This document shows positions 45,563-54,254 of a DNA stretch of 64,000 nucleotides, piece after piece (position 1 is the first letter of the stretch; the number at the start of each line of letters is the position of its first letter). This DNA is from an uncultured Collinsella sp. (lineage in GTDB: Bacteria > Actinomycetota > Coriobacteriia > Coriobacteriales > Coriobacteriaceae). A program made the position numbers and the translations under genes. The DNA lies in NCBI GenBank assembly GCA_958452935.1, contig CAUDVX010000005.1, positions 1-64,000 of the forward strand, written 5' to 3'. The notes beneath the pieces were generated by a model. It was not told where the DNA came from and made no database searches. It saw only the letters and a list, made by a program, of their open reading frames with translations.

Positions 45563-47812
45563 ATGCGTAATTCTGTATCCGACGTCACGGACGCCGAGAT
45601 TCTGGACGAGACCCGCGAGACCATGGCCCAGGCTGCCTTCGATGCTGCCGACGAGGCCAGCGCCGCCGAGACCGTCGAGTCCGCGACTGAGAACCTGCCC
45701 GCCTTTGACGAGCTGGGACTTTCGGACGAGATGCTTCGTGCCATCGAGAACCTGGGCTACACGGCGCCCACGCCTGTCCAGGCCGGCTCGATCCCCGTGG
45801 TGCTTGAGGGCCGTGACCTGCTTGCCGCCGCTCAGACCGGCACCGGCAAGACGGCCGCCTTCTTGCTGCCGACCATGAACAATCTGGAGCACATTGCTCC
45901 GCCCAAGCCCGTGCGCGAGCGTGGTGGCCGCAACCGCCGTCGCGGCGCCAAGAAGCCCGAGGGCAACGGCCGCGGCCCCGCGATGCTCGTCATCACCCCC
46001 ACGCGCGAGCTTGCCCAGCAGATCGATGAGGTCGCCGGCAAGATTGCCGACGTCACCGGCCATGTCGCCGTGACCGTCGTGGGCGGCGTGAGCTACAAGC
46101 CCCAGACCGCGGCACTCAAGTACGGCTGCGACATCCTGGTCGCAACGCCGGGCCGTCTGGTCGACCTGATCGAGCAGGGTGCCTGCCACCTGGACGAGGT
46201 TAAGGTCCTGGTGCTCGACGAGGCCGATCGCATGCTCGACATGGGCTTTTTGCCCGCCGTCCGCCGTATTGTGCGCGAGACGCCGGCCGAGCGCCAGACG
46301 CTGCTGTTCTCGGCCACGCTCGACGAGGAGGCCGTGGGCGAGATCACCGACCTGGTGAGCGATCCGGCCCGCGTGGAGATCGCGCCCGCCACGTCGACCG
46401 CCGACACCGTCGACCAGTTTGTGTTCCCGGTGTCCATCGAGGCCAAGAACAACCTGCTGCCCGAGTTCCTCAAAAAGGAGGGCCCGGAGCGCACTATCGT
46501 CTTTATGCGCACCAAGCACCGCGCCGACAGCTGCTGCCGTCGTCTGGAGCGCAAGGGCATCAAGGCGGCCGCGATCCACGGCAACCGCAGCCAGGCCCAG
46601 CGCGAGCGCGCGCTTTCGGCCTTCCGCGACGGCACCGTTGACGTGCTGGTGGCGACCGACGTGCTCGCCCGCGGCATCGACATCAGCGACGTGCGCTACG
46701 TCGTGAACTTTGACGTGCCGGCAGAGCCGACCGACTATATCCACCGCATCGGCCGCACGGGCCGCGCCGGCGAGCTGGGCTGGGCCATTACGTTTGTGAC
46801 CGAGCAGGACGTCGATGAGTTCTACGAGATCGAGAAGCTCATGGACAAGACGGCCGACATCTACGAGGCCGGCGACTTGCATGTAGGTCCCAACCCGCCC
46901 GCGGTTGACCCCGAGCGCGACCCTGCGGCCTTTACGGTGAAGAAGAAGACCAAGCGCGGCAAGTCCAAGAGCAAGAAGAAACTTGAGCAGGCACGTCGCG
47001 ACGGCAAGCGCAACGGCGACGATTACGGCGATGTGGCCGGTCGTTCCAACCGCGGTCGCGACGAGCGCCGCAGCGACGGCGAGCGTCCGAGTCGTCCCAA
47101 GCGTGGCGGTAAGACCCGCGTGCGCGAGGGCGTTCAGGCTCGCGTGGACGAGGCCGTGGAGAGCGTGGCTCGCGAGGTGGCTGCCGAGGAGCGCGGCGGT
47201 GCTGACGCCGTCAAGCAGGCCCCGCGTGGCAACCGTGCCGAGCGCCGCGCCAAGCAGTTCCAGGGCGAGGCGCATCGTCGTCGCCGCGAGGACGAGGACC
47301 GCGGCGGTCGTCGCCGTGTTGAGCGCGAGGACGAGGGCCGCGGTTCGCGCGGTGGCAAGCGCGGTTCGGGCGACCGCCGTCGTTCCGGTCGTGATGACGA
47401 GCGCGGTGGCCGTGATGAGCGTCGCGGCGGCGAGAGCCGCGGTGAGCGAGGTGCCCGTGGCGGCGAGTCCCGTGGCGGCAAGCGCTTTGAAGAGCGCGGT
47501 GGCCGCGGCGGCGAGCGTCGCGAGGGTGCTCGCAGCAATGGCGGCCGCGGCGGCGCTGGTCGTTCTAACGAGTCGCGCGATCGTCGTGACCCGCGTGCCA
47601 GCCGCGATCGTCGCGATGACTGGCGCAACTACGACGATACCCGCGAGGAGCGTCGTGGCGGCTATCGCGGCGGGCGTGGCGGCAACCAGGCCGGCTCCCG
47701 CGGCGGTCGTGCCGGCGGTCGCGATAACCGTGGCAGCTATGGCAACAATCGTGGCGGCAAGCGCGGCGGCAGCTCCCGTCGCCCCGGTGACGGCGGCGGC
47801 AAGCGCAAGTAA
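45563..47812 (+). CDS. DEAD-box ATP-dependent RNA helicase
   Basis: 749 residues. The helicase core (about residues 50-420) has the Q motif (GYTAPTPVQ), AQTGTGKTAAF (motif I), PTRELAQQ, VLDEADRMLDMGF (motif II), LFSATL (motif III) and HRIGRTGRAG (motif VI). A Lys-rich stretch leads to a long Arg/Gly-rich tail of over 250 residues with many RGG and SRGG units, a non-specific RNA-binding region like that of CsdA/DeaD-type enzymes. An insertion of Arg-rich sequence (RERGGRNRRRGAKK) sits between motifs I and Ia. ATG 45563 has AAGGAAC upstream. A strong terminator follows. Confidence 0.95.
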   Translation: MRNSVSDVTDAEILDETRETMAQAAFDAADEASAAETVESATENLPAFDELGLSDEMLRAIENLGYTAPTPVQAGSIPVVLEGRDLLAAAQTGTGKTAAFLLPTMNNLEHIAPPKPVRERGGRNRRRGAKKPEGNGRGPAMLVITPTRELAQQIDEVAGKIADVTGHVAVTVVGGVSYKPQTAALKYGCDILVATPGRLVDLIEQGACHLDEVKVLVLDEADRMLDMGFLPAVRRIVRETPAERQTLLFSATLDEEAVGEITDLVSDPARVEIAPATSTADTVDQFVFPVSIEAKNNLLPEFLKKEGPERTIVFMRTKHRADSCCRRLERKGIKAAAIHGNRSQAQRERALSAFRDGTVDVLVATDVLARGIDISDVRYVVNFDVPAEPTDYIHRIGRTGRAGELGWAITFVTEQDVDEFYEIEKLMDKTADIYEAGDLHVGPNPPAVDPERDPAAFTVKKKTKRGKSKSKKKLEQARRDGKRNGDDYGDVAGRSNRGRDERRSDGERPSRPKRGGKTRVREGVQARVDEAVESVAREVAAEERGGADAVKQAPRGNRAERRAKQFQGEAHRRRREDEDRGGRRRVEREDEGRGSRGGKRGSGDRRRSGRDDERGGRDERRGGESRGERGARGGESRGGKRFEERGGRGGERREGARSNGGRGGAGRSNESRDRRDPRASRDRRDDWRNYDDTREERRGGYRGGRGGNQAGSRGGRAGGRDNRGSYGNNRGGKRGGSSRRPGDGGGKRK

Positions 47813-47844
47813 CATACGCGTCGCACGCTAGAGCGAGGCGAACT

Positions 47845-47878
47845 AAGGGCCCCGAGCAACTACGCTCGGGGCCCTTTT
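47845..47878 (+). terminator. rho-independent terminator after the helicase gene
   Basis: AAGGGCCCCGAGC (47845-47857) is the exact reverse complement of GCTCGGGGCCCTT (47864-47876), with a six-base loop and TTTT after it. Confidence 0.92.
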
Positions 47879-47986
47879 GTTTGCCGCATCCGACCGTTGG
47901 TCCGGTGTGATTTGCTCAGGAATGCACCTGGAGGATGCTGAAGGCCCGTTTTCAGCCATGCGGCAATGGGTCCCATGGGGTGCGCC

Positions 47987-48219
47987 GTGCATTTTTTGGA
48001 GTATTCTGCAGATCGAGTTGCCTGCATACGATTCGACGTCGCCAGCGGTGGCCTTCGGATATCCCTAGCGAGTGTTTTGAGTCAGACTTTTCCGTTTTCC
48101 GGTGCAAAGGTGTGTCATTCTCGTTATAGCGGAACCCAAAATGATGCAGCGCCCTACAGTTTTGCCCGCTCGCGGCGGTGTTGGCACGAGCGCGTTGCAG
48201 AATACTCCGTTTTTTGCAC
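47987..48219. repeat. 233-bp element with 24-bp terminal inverted repeats (MITE-like, non-coding)
   Basis: The ends 47987-48010 and 48196-48219 are inverted copies that share GGAGTATTCTGCA and the outer GTGCA; only the T/A run between them differs. The inner 185 bp has no supported gene and is less GC-rich than the flanks. It lies in the 656-nt gap between the helicase and the flavodoxin-like gene. No clear target-site duplication was found by eye, so transposon origin is a guess. Confidence 0.5.
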
Positions 48220-48320
48220 GGTCCGGGATGGGGTACCTCAGGAGAACACAGCGGTATCACGTAAATATATGCAATCTGTAACGGAAATTATGCAAATCAA
48301 TGAGGCAGACAGCATAGTTT

Positions 48321-48383
48321 GGTGCAAAGGGGTCAGGTTAATCTGCACCAGGTTGGTGGAAACAAACCTGACCCCTTTGCGCT
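48321..48383. repeat. 63-nt nested palindrome, copy 2
   Basis: GGTGCAAAGGGGTCAGGT (48321-48338) pairs with ACCTGACCCCTTTGCGCT (48366-48383) at 16 of 18 positions. It has the same length and core as copy 1 at 13009-13071. Relative to copy 1, one stem pair has changed from A-T to T-A. A -10 box TATACT (48408-48413) for the next gene lies just beyond it. Confidence 0.8.
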
Positions 48384-48468
48384 AAACCGGGGTGTCCCCG
48401 CGCGCCGTATACTCTGTCTAAGCATGCGGGCGGCTTGGTGTGTTACCAAGCGTAGGGGAGGATGTTCG

Positions 48469-49230
48469 ATGAGCATGTTCGAAATTGTGTTTAGTCCGAC
48501 GGGCGGAACGGAGAAAGTGTCTGGTCTTGTGACCGGGGCGCTGGATGGGAATATCGTTACCGTCGATCTGACCGATAGCGGGTTGGATTTCCACGGGGTC
48601 TCGATGGCGAAGGGCGACGTTGCGGTTATCTCCGTCCCATCATATGCTGGCAGGGTTCCAGCTGTGGCGGTTGAGCGACTGGGAATGGTGCGTGGCAACG
48701 GAGCTCGGGCTGTTTTGGTTTGTGTTTACGGGGGCCGCGCGTTTGAGGATACGCTTATTGAGCTGGAAGACGTTGCGAAGCGTGCCGGATTTAGGGTGGT
48801 TGCAGCGGTTTCTGCCATTGCCGAGCATTCCGTTGCTCGTCAGTTTGCTGCTGGGCGACCGGATGCGCAGGATGTGGCGCAACTTTCAGAGTTTGCGCAG
48901 CGAATCCGGCAAAAGCTACTGGACGGGGCTGCGTCCGAGCCCTCTATTCCCGGCAATCGTCCTTATAAGCAAGCTGGAGGCCACAGTATGGTGCCCCATG
49001 CAACGGAGGATTGCGTCTCCTGCGGTGCTTGCGCTGCGTTGTGCCCTGTTCGAGCTATCGACAAGGACGATCCAAGGCAGGTGGATGGCGAGGCGTGCAT
49101 CTCCTGCATGCGTTGCGTCTCCGTATGCTCGCAGAATGCTCGCAAACTTGACCCTAACAAACTTGCCGCCGTTACCCAGATGCTGAGCAAGGCTTGCGTC
49201 GAGCGCAGGGAATGCGAACTCTTTATCTAG
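48469..49230 (+). CDS. EFR1-type flavodoxin-like/2[4Fe-4S] ferredoxin fusion
   Basis: 253 residues, cytosolic electron carrier. The N-terminal 150 residues are flavodoxin-like with an FMN phosphate loop FSPTGGTEKV (residues 8-17). The C-terminal 80 residues hold two [4Fe-4S] motifs: CVSCGACAALCPVRAI and CISCMRCVSVCSQNA. AGGGGAGG precedes ATG 48469. It is a single gene with its own promoter. The physiological partner is not evident. Confidence 0.92.
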   Translation: MSMFEIVFSPTGGTEKVSGLVTGALDGNIVTVDLTDSGLDFHGVSMAKGDVAVISVPSYAGRVPAVAVERLGMVRGNGARAVLVCVYGGRAFEDTLIELEDVAKRAGFRVVAAVSAIAEHSVARQFAAGRPDAQDVAQLSEFAQRIRQKLLDGAASEPSIPGNRPYKQAGGHSMVPHATEDCVSCGACAALCPVRAIDKDDPRQVDGEACISCMRCVSVCSQNARKLDPNKLAAVTQMLSKACVERRECELFI

Positions 49231-49248
49231 CGCAAACGAGATTGGTGC

Positions 49249-49296
49249 AAGGAGTGTCCCTGGGTGCCGGCAGAAAAGGAACGTCCCTAAGTGCCG
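49249..49296 (+). repeat. 48-nt GTCCCC repeat, diverged copy
   Basis: It keeps the length and the two anchor phrases (GAGTGTCCC and GAACGTCCC, 27 nt apart) of the elements at 8127-8174 and 60724-60771 but differs at many other positions. It lies just before the PTS operon control region. Confidence 0.5.
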
Positions 49297-49299
49297 CCT

Positions 49300-49335
49300 A
49301 AATACCGTTTATCGAAGAAAAAATACCGTTCATCG
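49300..49335 (+). promoter_or_regulatory. paired direct repeats upstream of the PTS operon
   Basis: AAATACCGTTTATCG (49300-49314) and AAATACCGTTCATCG (49321-49335) differ at one base and start 21 nt apart, two helical turns. They lie about 35 nt before a -10-like TACAAT (49369-49374). This is typical of a dimeric activator or repressor site; the protein is unknown. Confidence 0.55.
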
Positions 49336-49398
49336 GTCATAATGGTTGTTCCGGCTTTGGGCTTGTCTACAATAGCTCCCGTAAAAAGAAATGCGGAA

Positions 49399-49430
49399 GG
49401 TTACCGAGTCCCTCGGACGTGGGCCTAACC
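49399..49430 (+). promoter_or_regulatory. leader hairpin, possible antiterminator target
   Basis: GGTTA (49399-49403) pairs with TAACC (49426-49430) and CCGAG (49404-49408) with CTCGG (49412-49416), leaving nine unpaired bases on one side. BglG/LicT-type proteins bind such two-stem RNAs, and the operon encodes one. No overlapping terminator is obvious, so the call is tentative. Confidence 0.35.
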
Positions 49431-49510
49431 AAAGTCTTTGAACGGGTGTGTCTCTATGGATGCATTCGCTTGATTTTGGTTGGGCTATATTTATGAAGGG
49501 ACATGCCACC

Positions 49511-50023
49511 ATGGGTTTCTTTTCTCGCCTGATGGGCGGTTCGGATGAGCAGAAGACTGCAGCTTCCGAGTTCGAAATCCTCGCTCCCGTTTCCGGCGAG
49601 CTTGTTCATCTAGAAAATACCAATGACCCCGCTTTTAGCAGCCGTGCCGTGGGCGATGGCGTTGCCGTGGTTCCCCAAGAGGGAACGGTGTGCGCTCCTG
49701 TTTCCGGCACCGTCGCGGCGCTGTTTCCGACTGAGCACGCGCTGGGCATCATGTCCGACGACAGCTCTGCTCAGGTGATGCTGCATATCGGAATCGACAC
49801 TGTTAAGCTTGAGGGCAAGGGCTTCCATGCGCTCGTTGCCCAGGGTGACCATGTCGACGCGGGCCAGCCCCTCGTCGAGGTCGATTTCGACGCGGTCCGC
49901 GCCGCCGGCTTCGACCCCACGGTCTTCGTTATCGTGTGCGAGCGTTCGGAGAACTCGACTCTTCGTGAGCATGCTTCCGGCCCTGTTGCTGTTAAAGAGC
50001 CTGTCGTCTGGCTTTCCGAGTAA
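49511..50023 (+). CDS. PTS EIIA component, glucose family
   Basis: 170 residues, cytosolic phosphocarrier. It takes phosphate from HPr and passes it to the EIIB domain of the permease two genes downstream. The phosphorylated His is in LHIGIDTVKLEGKGF (about residue 97), with the second active-site His in the preceding TEHALGI. The fold start APVSGELVHLE is standard. I chose ATG 49511 because GAAGGG lies about 11 nt upstream and homologues begin near GFFSRLMG; ATGs at 49448 and 49493 are alternatives. It is the first gene of the operon. Confidence 0.92.
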   Translation: MGFFSRLMGGSDEQKTAASEFEILAPVSGELVHLENTNDPAFSSRAVGDGVAVVPQEGTVCAPVSGTVAALFPTEHALGIMSDDSSAQVMLHIGIDTVKLEGKGFHALVAQGDHVDAGQPLVEVDFDAVRAAGFDPTVFVIVCERSENSTLREHASGPVAVKEPVVWLSE

Positions 50024-50029
50024 ATTCTT

Positions 50030-50896
50030 GTGGTGGGTACCGTGGTTATCAAGCGAGTTTTTAACAACAACGTCGCAATGGTCACTTCGGACGATGGCTC
50101 CGAGCTCATCGTCATCGGCCGAGGCCTCTGCTTTGGCCGCCATGCCGGCGATGCCATCGACGAGGCGTCGATCGAAAAGACCTACGCGTTGCAGGAGGGA
50201 ACTTCTCAGGACTCGCGTACGATTGACCGCTTGGCACATCTTTTGGAGTCCATCCCCACCGTCAACCTCGTGATTTCCGAGGACATTGTTCAGATGCTCC
50301 GTCGAGAGCTCAATGTCGACATCAACGATAAGATCCTCATCGCTCTCGCAGACCATATCAGCCTTGCTTTGGAGCGTGAGCGCAAGGGCGTCTCCTGTGA
50401 GAATCCGTTGCTGCTCGAGATCCAGCAGTTCTATCGCAAGGAGTATGCACTTGCGGGCCGTGCGCTGCAGATTATCAAGGAGTATATGGGCATCCAGATG
50501 AGCGAAGAAGAGCAGGGTTTCATTACGCTGCATATCGTCAACGCCACCATGCCGCAACGCTCCGATCGTTTGATTGTTTCGGTCCAGCTTGTTCGCGACG
50601 TGCTCGCGATTGTTTCCAAGCGCTATGCTACGACCCTCGATGACACCTCGCTGCCCTATGAGCGTTTCGTCCGCCACCTGCAGTTTTTCGCACAGCGGGC
50701 GCTTGACCCCACGGCCGGGCAAATCAATGGCGACGCGCTGTTCCGAATCGATGAAACGGCGTATCCGTGCGCATTCTCGTGCGCGGACGCCATAGCCGCC
50801 CACTTGTCGTCTACCTATAACGTTGTCGTTACCGATGCTGAGAAGAGTTATCTCGCATATCACATTGTTAACCTGCTTGGAGAACCTGGTCTCTAG
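50030..50896 (+). CDS. BglG/LicT-family transcriptional antiterminator
   Basis: 288 residues. The N-terminal co-antiterminator RNA-binding domain shows VIKRVFNNNVAMV, and two PTS regulation domains follow, with His in DRLAHLLE, LADHISLALER, LHIVNAT and YHIVNLL as likely phosphorylation sites. It would let transcription pass when sugar is present and the permease is dephosphorylating. GTG codons at 50030, 50033 and 50042 are all possible starts; family alignment favours 50042, and none has a strong ribosome site, so coupling to the EIIA gene (6-nt gap) is likely. Confidence 0.92.
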   Translation: MVGTVVIKRVFNNNVAMVTSDDGSELIVIGRGLCFGRHAGDAIDEASIEKTYALQEGTSQDSRTIDRLAHLLESIPTVNLVISEDIVQMLRRELNVDINDKILIALADHISLALERERKGVSCENPLLLEIQQFYRKEYALAGRALQIIKEYMGIQMSEEEQGFITLHIVNATMPQRSDRLIVSVQLVRDVLAIVSKRYATTLDDTSLPYERFVRHLQFFAQRALDPTAGQINGDALFRIDETAYPCAFSCADAIAAHLSSTYNVVVTDAEKSYLAYHIVNLLGEPGL

Positions 50897-50995
50897 GCAT
50901 AACGTGCCCACACATCGATTGATATAAGGCAAGGCTCACGGTCTTGTCCAGGGCACATCTGTCTTAATTTGCGGAAAAGGAAGGGGAGTACCGCT

Positions 50996-52612
50996 ATGAC
51001 CGCAAAAAAGAAGTTCAATTTCAAAGCGCCGTTGGAGGTGTTCGCGAAGTCGATCGTTCAGCCGATGATGTATCTCTCGGTTGCCGGCATCCTGCTCATC
51101 GTGGGCATCATTCTGACCAACAAGACCATCTGCGCTTTGGTCCCCGTACTGGGCTCCGGTCCGTTCCAGCTTGTGGGCGCCGTTGTCTACCAGTCGCTGA
51201 TGTTTATCATCAACAACCTCTCGATTCTGTTCTGCGTGGGCATCGCCGGCGCCATGGCAAAGAAGAACAAGGGCCATGCTTCGTTGATCGCCCTGATGTC
51301 GTTCTTCCTGTTCCTGCAGGCTAACAACATCGTGCTCAACGCCACCGGCTCTCTTGCCGATGCGAGCGGCATGCTCGGCCTTACCGGAACCGGCCAGGCC
51401 ACCGTTATGGGCATCCAGGTGCTTGATACCGGCGTGTTTGGCGGCATCATCCTGGGCTGCATCACCGGTGCCGTGTTCAACAAGTACTCGAACAAGCAGT
51501 TCCCCATTGCCCTTTCGATGTTCTCGGGCGTTCGCTTCCCGTTCCTGATCATGATCATCATTTCCTGGATCATGGGCGCTGGCTTCTGCATAGTTTGGCC
51601 TCCGGTTCAGGGCGCCATCTCCTCCGTTGCCGGCATCATTAAGGAGTCGGGCAACATCGGTCTGTTTATCTACGGCATGCTCAACAAGCTGCTCGTTCCC
51701 ACCGGTCTGCACCACCTCATCTACACCCCGTTCCAGTTCTCCGATGTGGGTGGTACCCTGACGCTGGGCGATCAGGTTATCGCCGGCGCCTATCCCATCC
51801 GTGTTGCCGAGATGGCAATGACGGGTCAGCCCTTCTCCGATAGCACCTACTTCAACAGCTACACCTTCAACAACCTGTGGCCCTACATCGGTATCGGTCT
51901 CGCCTTTATCGTCACCGCTTACAAGGGGAACAAGGATAAGACCAAGGCCGTTATCATCCCGCTGATCATCACCGCCGTGCTCTCCTGCGTGACCGAGCCC
52001 ATGGACTTCCTCTTTGTCTTTGCCGCTCCCGTGCTCTTTGTCGTTCACTCGGTTCTTTCCGGCATCTTCCTGGTTCTGCTCAAGGTTCTCTCCGTGCCCG
52101 CTTCGACTGCAGGCGGCATCATCAACATCGTGGTTTCCAACCTGGTCCTCGGTGTCGACAAGACCAACTGGCCGGTTATGCTCGTGCTCGGAGTCGTCAA
52201 CGCCGCTCTGTACTTCTTCCTCTTCACCTTCCTCATCAAGAAGCTCAACCTCCACACGCCTGGTCGCGAGGAGGAGTCCGAGCTCGCCGAGTCCGTTGCC
52301 GAGGGCGAGGCCGCCGCGTCTGTCGCGGTGAAGCAGGGCGCTGTTGCCGCGGCTCCCGCAGAGGGCGTCGATGCAGGTATTGCCGACCTGGTCGCAGGTC
52401 TTGGCGGCAAGGACAACATCGAGGAGCTCGAGAACTGCTTTACGCGTCTCCGCGTGAACGTTAAGAACCCGGACCTCATCAATGAGGACCTCATCAACCA
52501 CGTGCCCAACAGCGGCATCAACCGCAACGGCAATAATATCCAGATCATCTTTGGCATGAAGGTCGCCGAGATGCGCGACAAGGTCGAAAACGCAATTGAG
52601 AAGGAGCAGTAA
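50996..52612 (+). CDS. PTS EIICB permease, alpha-glucoside/maltose type
   Basis: 538 residues. EIIC (about 1-420) is a polytopic sugar channel with TGLHHLIYTPFQ and the EIIC signature TEPMDFLFVFAAP. A linker rich in Glu/Ala leads to EIIB (about 455-538) with the phosphorylated Cys in IEELENCFTRLRV. It imports and phosphorylates the sugar at C6. The best start is ATG 50996, with AAGGAAGGGGAG upstream. The GH4 enzyme next door fixes the substrate class as an alpha-glucoside; GlvC/MalB-type permeases are the closest idea. Confidence 0.92.
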   Translation: MTAKKKFNFKAPLEVFAKSIVQPMMYLSVAGILLIVGIILTNKTICALVPVLGSGPFQLVGAVVYQSLMFIINNLSILFCVGIAGAMAKKNKGHASLIALMSFFLFLQANNIVLNATGSLADASGMLGLTGTGQATVMGIQVLDTGVFGGIILGCITGAVFNKYSNKQFPIALSMFSGVRFPFLIMIIISWIMGAGFCIVWPPVQGAISSVAGIIKESGNIGLFIYGMLNKLLVPTGLHHLIYTPFQFSDVGGTLTLGDQVIAGAYPIRVAEMAMTGQPFSDSTYFNSYTFNNLWPYIGIGLAFIVTAYKGNKDKTKAVIIPLIITAVLSCVTEPMDFLFVFAAPVLFVVHSVLSGIFLVLLKVLSVPASTAGGIINIVVSNLVLGVDKTNWPVMLVLGVVNAALYFFLFTFLIKKLNLHTPGREEESELAESVAEGEAAASVAVKQGAVAAAPAEGVDAGIADLVAGLGGKDNIEELENCFTRLRVNVKNPDLINEDLINHVPNSGINRNGNNIQIIFGMKVAEMRDKVENAIEKEQ

Positions 52613-52615
52613 ACA

Positions 52616-53998
52616 ATGATCATTACTCTGTGTGGTGGCGGATCCACCTTTACCCCCGGCATCGTCAAGTCCATCGCCCTGCGCAAGGACGAGCTAGATG
52701 TTGACGAGATTCGTCTGTACGACATCAACGAGGAGCGCCAGCGCAAGATCGGCGTGCTCGTGGACTGGATTTTGCACGAGGACCTCGGCCTGGACATCAA
52801 GCTCACGGTGACCACCGACAAGAAGACGGCTTTTACCGACGCGAGCTTCGTGTTTGCCCAGATGCGCGTGGGCGGCTACGCCATGCGCGAGCAGGACGAG
52901 AAGATTCCGCTGCGTCACGGCTGCGTGGGTCAGGAGACTTGCGGTTGCGGCGGTCTTGCCTACGGCATGCGCACCATCTTCCCCATGGTCGAGCTGATCG
53001 ATGACGTTGAGAAGTACGCCAAGAAGGACTACTGGATTCTCAACTACTCCAACCCTGCCGCCATCGTCTCCGAGGGCTGCCGCGTACTGCGTCCCAACGC
53101 TCGCATCATCAACATCTGCGACATGCCGATCGCGATCATCGACGTGGTTTGCGCCGCGCTCGATATCGACAAGAAGGATGTCGAGTACGATTACTTTGGC
53201 CTCAACCACTTTGGTTGGTTCACCTCGATCCGCCACAAGGGCGAGGAGGTGCTCCCGCAGCTGCGCGAGTACATCAAGGAGCATGAGATTCTGCTGCCCG
53301 ACTCCTACCTCAAGGGCATGGGCTCGCTCATGGCAAAGAAGCCCGAGGAGGCCACCGACGAGCATCCCGAGCAGAACCGCCACACCAAGGGCAGCTGGTA
53401 CTACGTCTGGAAGGGCGAGTACGAGATCATGGAGTGCTTCCCGGAGTACCTGCCCAACACGTATCTGAACTACTACCTGCAGCAGAAGGAGTTCGTCGAG
53501 CACTCCAACCCCGAGCGTACCCGTGCTAACGAGGTTGAGGAGACGCGCGAGAAGAACCTCTTCGACGGCATCGACCATTACGAGAAGACGGGCGAGATCG
53601 ACGAGAGCACGTTCTATGCGGGCAGCCACGGCGACTGGATTGCCGACCTGGCCATCGCTCTGAAGAACGACACCAAGCAGCGTTTCCTGGTCATTTGCGA
53701 GAACAAGGGCGCTATCCCCAACATGCCCTACGACGCCATGGTCGAGCTGCCTGCCTACATTGGCAAGAACGGCCCCGAGGTCATCAGCCGCGACAACATT
53801 CCTCTGTTCCAACAGGGCCTCATGATGCAGCAGCTGAACTCCGAGAAGCTCGTGGTCGAGGCTACGATCGAGGGTTCGTACGAGAAGGCGCTCAAGGCCT
53901 TTACACTCAACAAGACCGTGCCGTCGATGAAGGTCGCCAAGGAGGTTCTCGACGACATGATCGAGGCCAACAAGGGTTACTGGCCCGAGCTTAAGTAA
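52616..53998 (+). CDS. GH4 6-phospho-alpha-glucosidase
   Basis: 460 residues, cytosolic. GH4 enzymes use NAD+ and Mn2+ in a redox-elimination mechanism. The N-terminal Rossmann segment is ITLCGGGSTFTPG, the metal-ligand Cys lies in INICDMPIAI and the metal-ligand His in GLNHFGWF. The CDMP motif is the published marker for phospho-alpha-glucosidases, where phospho-beta-glucosidases have CNVP. So the enzyme should split maltose-6-phosphate and related compounds (GlvA/MalH type). It starts 4 nt after the permease gene with AGAAGGAG upstream. Confidence 0.93.
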   Translation: MIITLCGGGSTFTPGIVKSIALRKDELDVDEIRLYDINEERQRKIGVLVDWILHEDLGLDIKLTVTTDKKTAFTDASFVFAQMRVGGYAMREQDEKIPLRHGCVGQETCGCGGLAYGMRTIFPMVELIDDVEKYAKKDYWILNYSNPAAIVSEGCRVLRPNARIINICDMPIAIIDVVCAALDIDKKDVEYDYFGLNHFGWFTSIRHKGEEVLPQLREYIKEHEILLPDSYLKGMGSLMAKKPEEATDEHPEQNRHTKGSWYYVWKGEYEIMECFPEYLPNTYLNYYLQQKEFVEHSNPERTRANEVEETREKNLFDGIDHYEKTGEIDESTFYAGSHGDWIADLAIALKNDTKQRFLVICENKGAIPNMPYDAMVELPAYIGKNGPEVISRDNIPLFQQGLMMQQLNSEKLVVEATIEGSYEKALKAFTLNKTVPSMKVAKEVLDDMIEANKGYWPELK

Positions 53999-54030
53999 AA
54001 ACAACAGGGTCGCTGGCCGCATACCTGGAG

Positions 54031-54068
54031 CAATGCCCCGTCCACGTGATTGCGTGGGCGGGGCATTG
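54031..54068 (+). terminator. terminator-like hairpin after the PTS operon
   Basis: CAATGCCCCGTCCACG (54031-54046) pairs with CGTGGGCGGGGCATTG (54053-54068), with one G-T pair and a six-base loop. The T content after it is low. Further on, GACCTAA (54170-54176) and TTAGGTC (54184-54190) form a small palindrome before the hydrogenase operon that could be an operator. Confidence 0.6.
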
Positions 54069-54254
54069 TCATTTGGTAACGCGTTTTATCAAATATGGCA
54101 TTTATCTGCGGTAATGTTCTTTTTCACCGCTGAGGGTGACATTTTATACCGCCTGCCGAACTATGTGGAGACCTAACAACTTTTTAGGTCAGTGTTGTGC
54201 GTGTAGCAATTTCGCCCGGCCTCGCCTCCGGGCTGCCGCATGAGAGGGGATCTT

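Noticed and set aside
45488..47815. 775-codon open frame on the minus strand opposite the DEAD-box helicase gene
   Set aside because: It is the antisense shadow of a clear helicase gene: Ala/Leu-biased low-complexity translation without a motif or ribosome site.
48272..48282. CAATCTGTAAC as a lone 55-nt repeat unit
   Set aside because: Only one half-arm is present, with no partner at the fixed 27-nt distance; probably chance or a decayed remnant.
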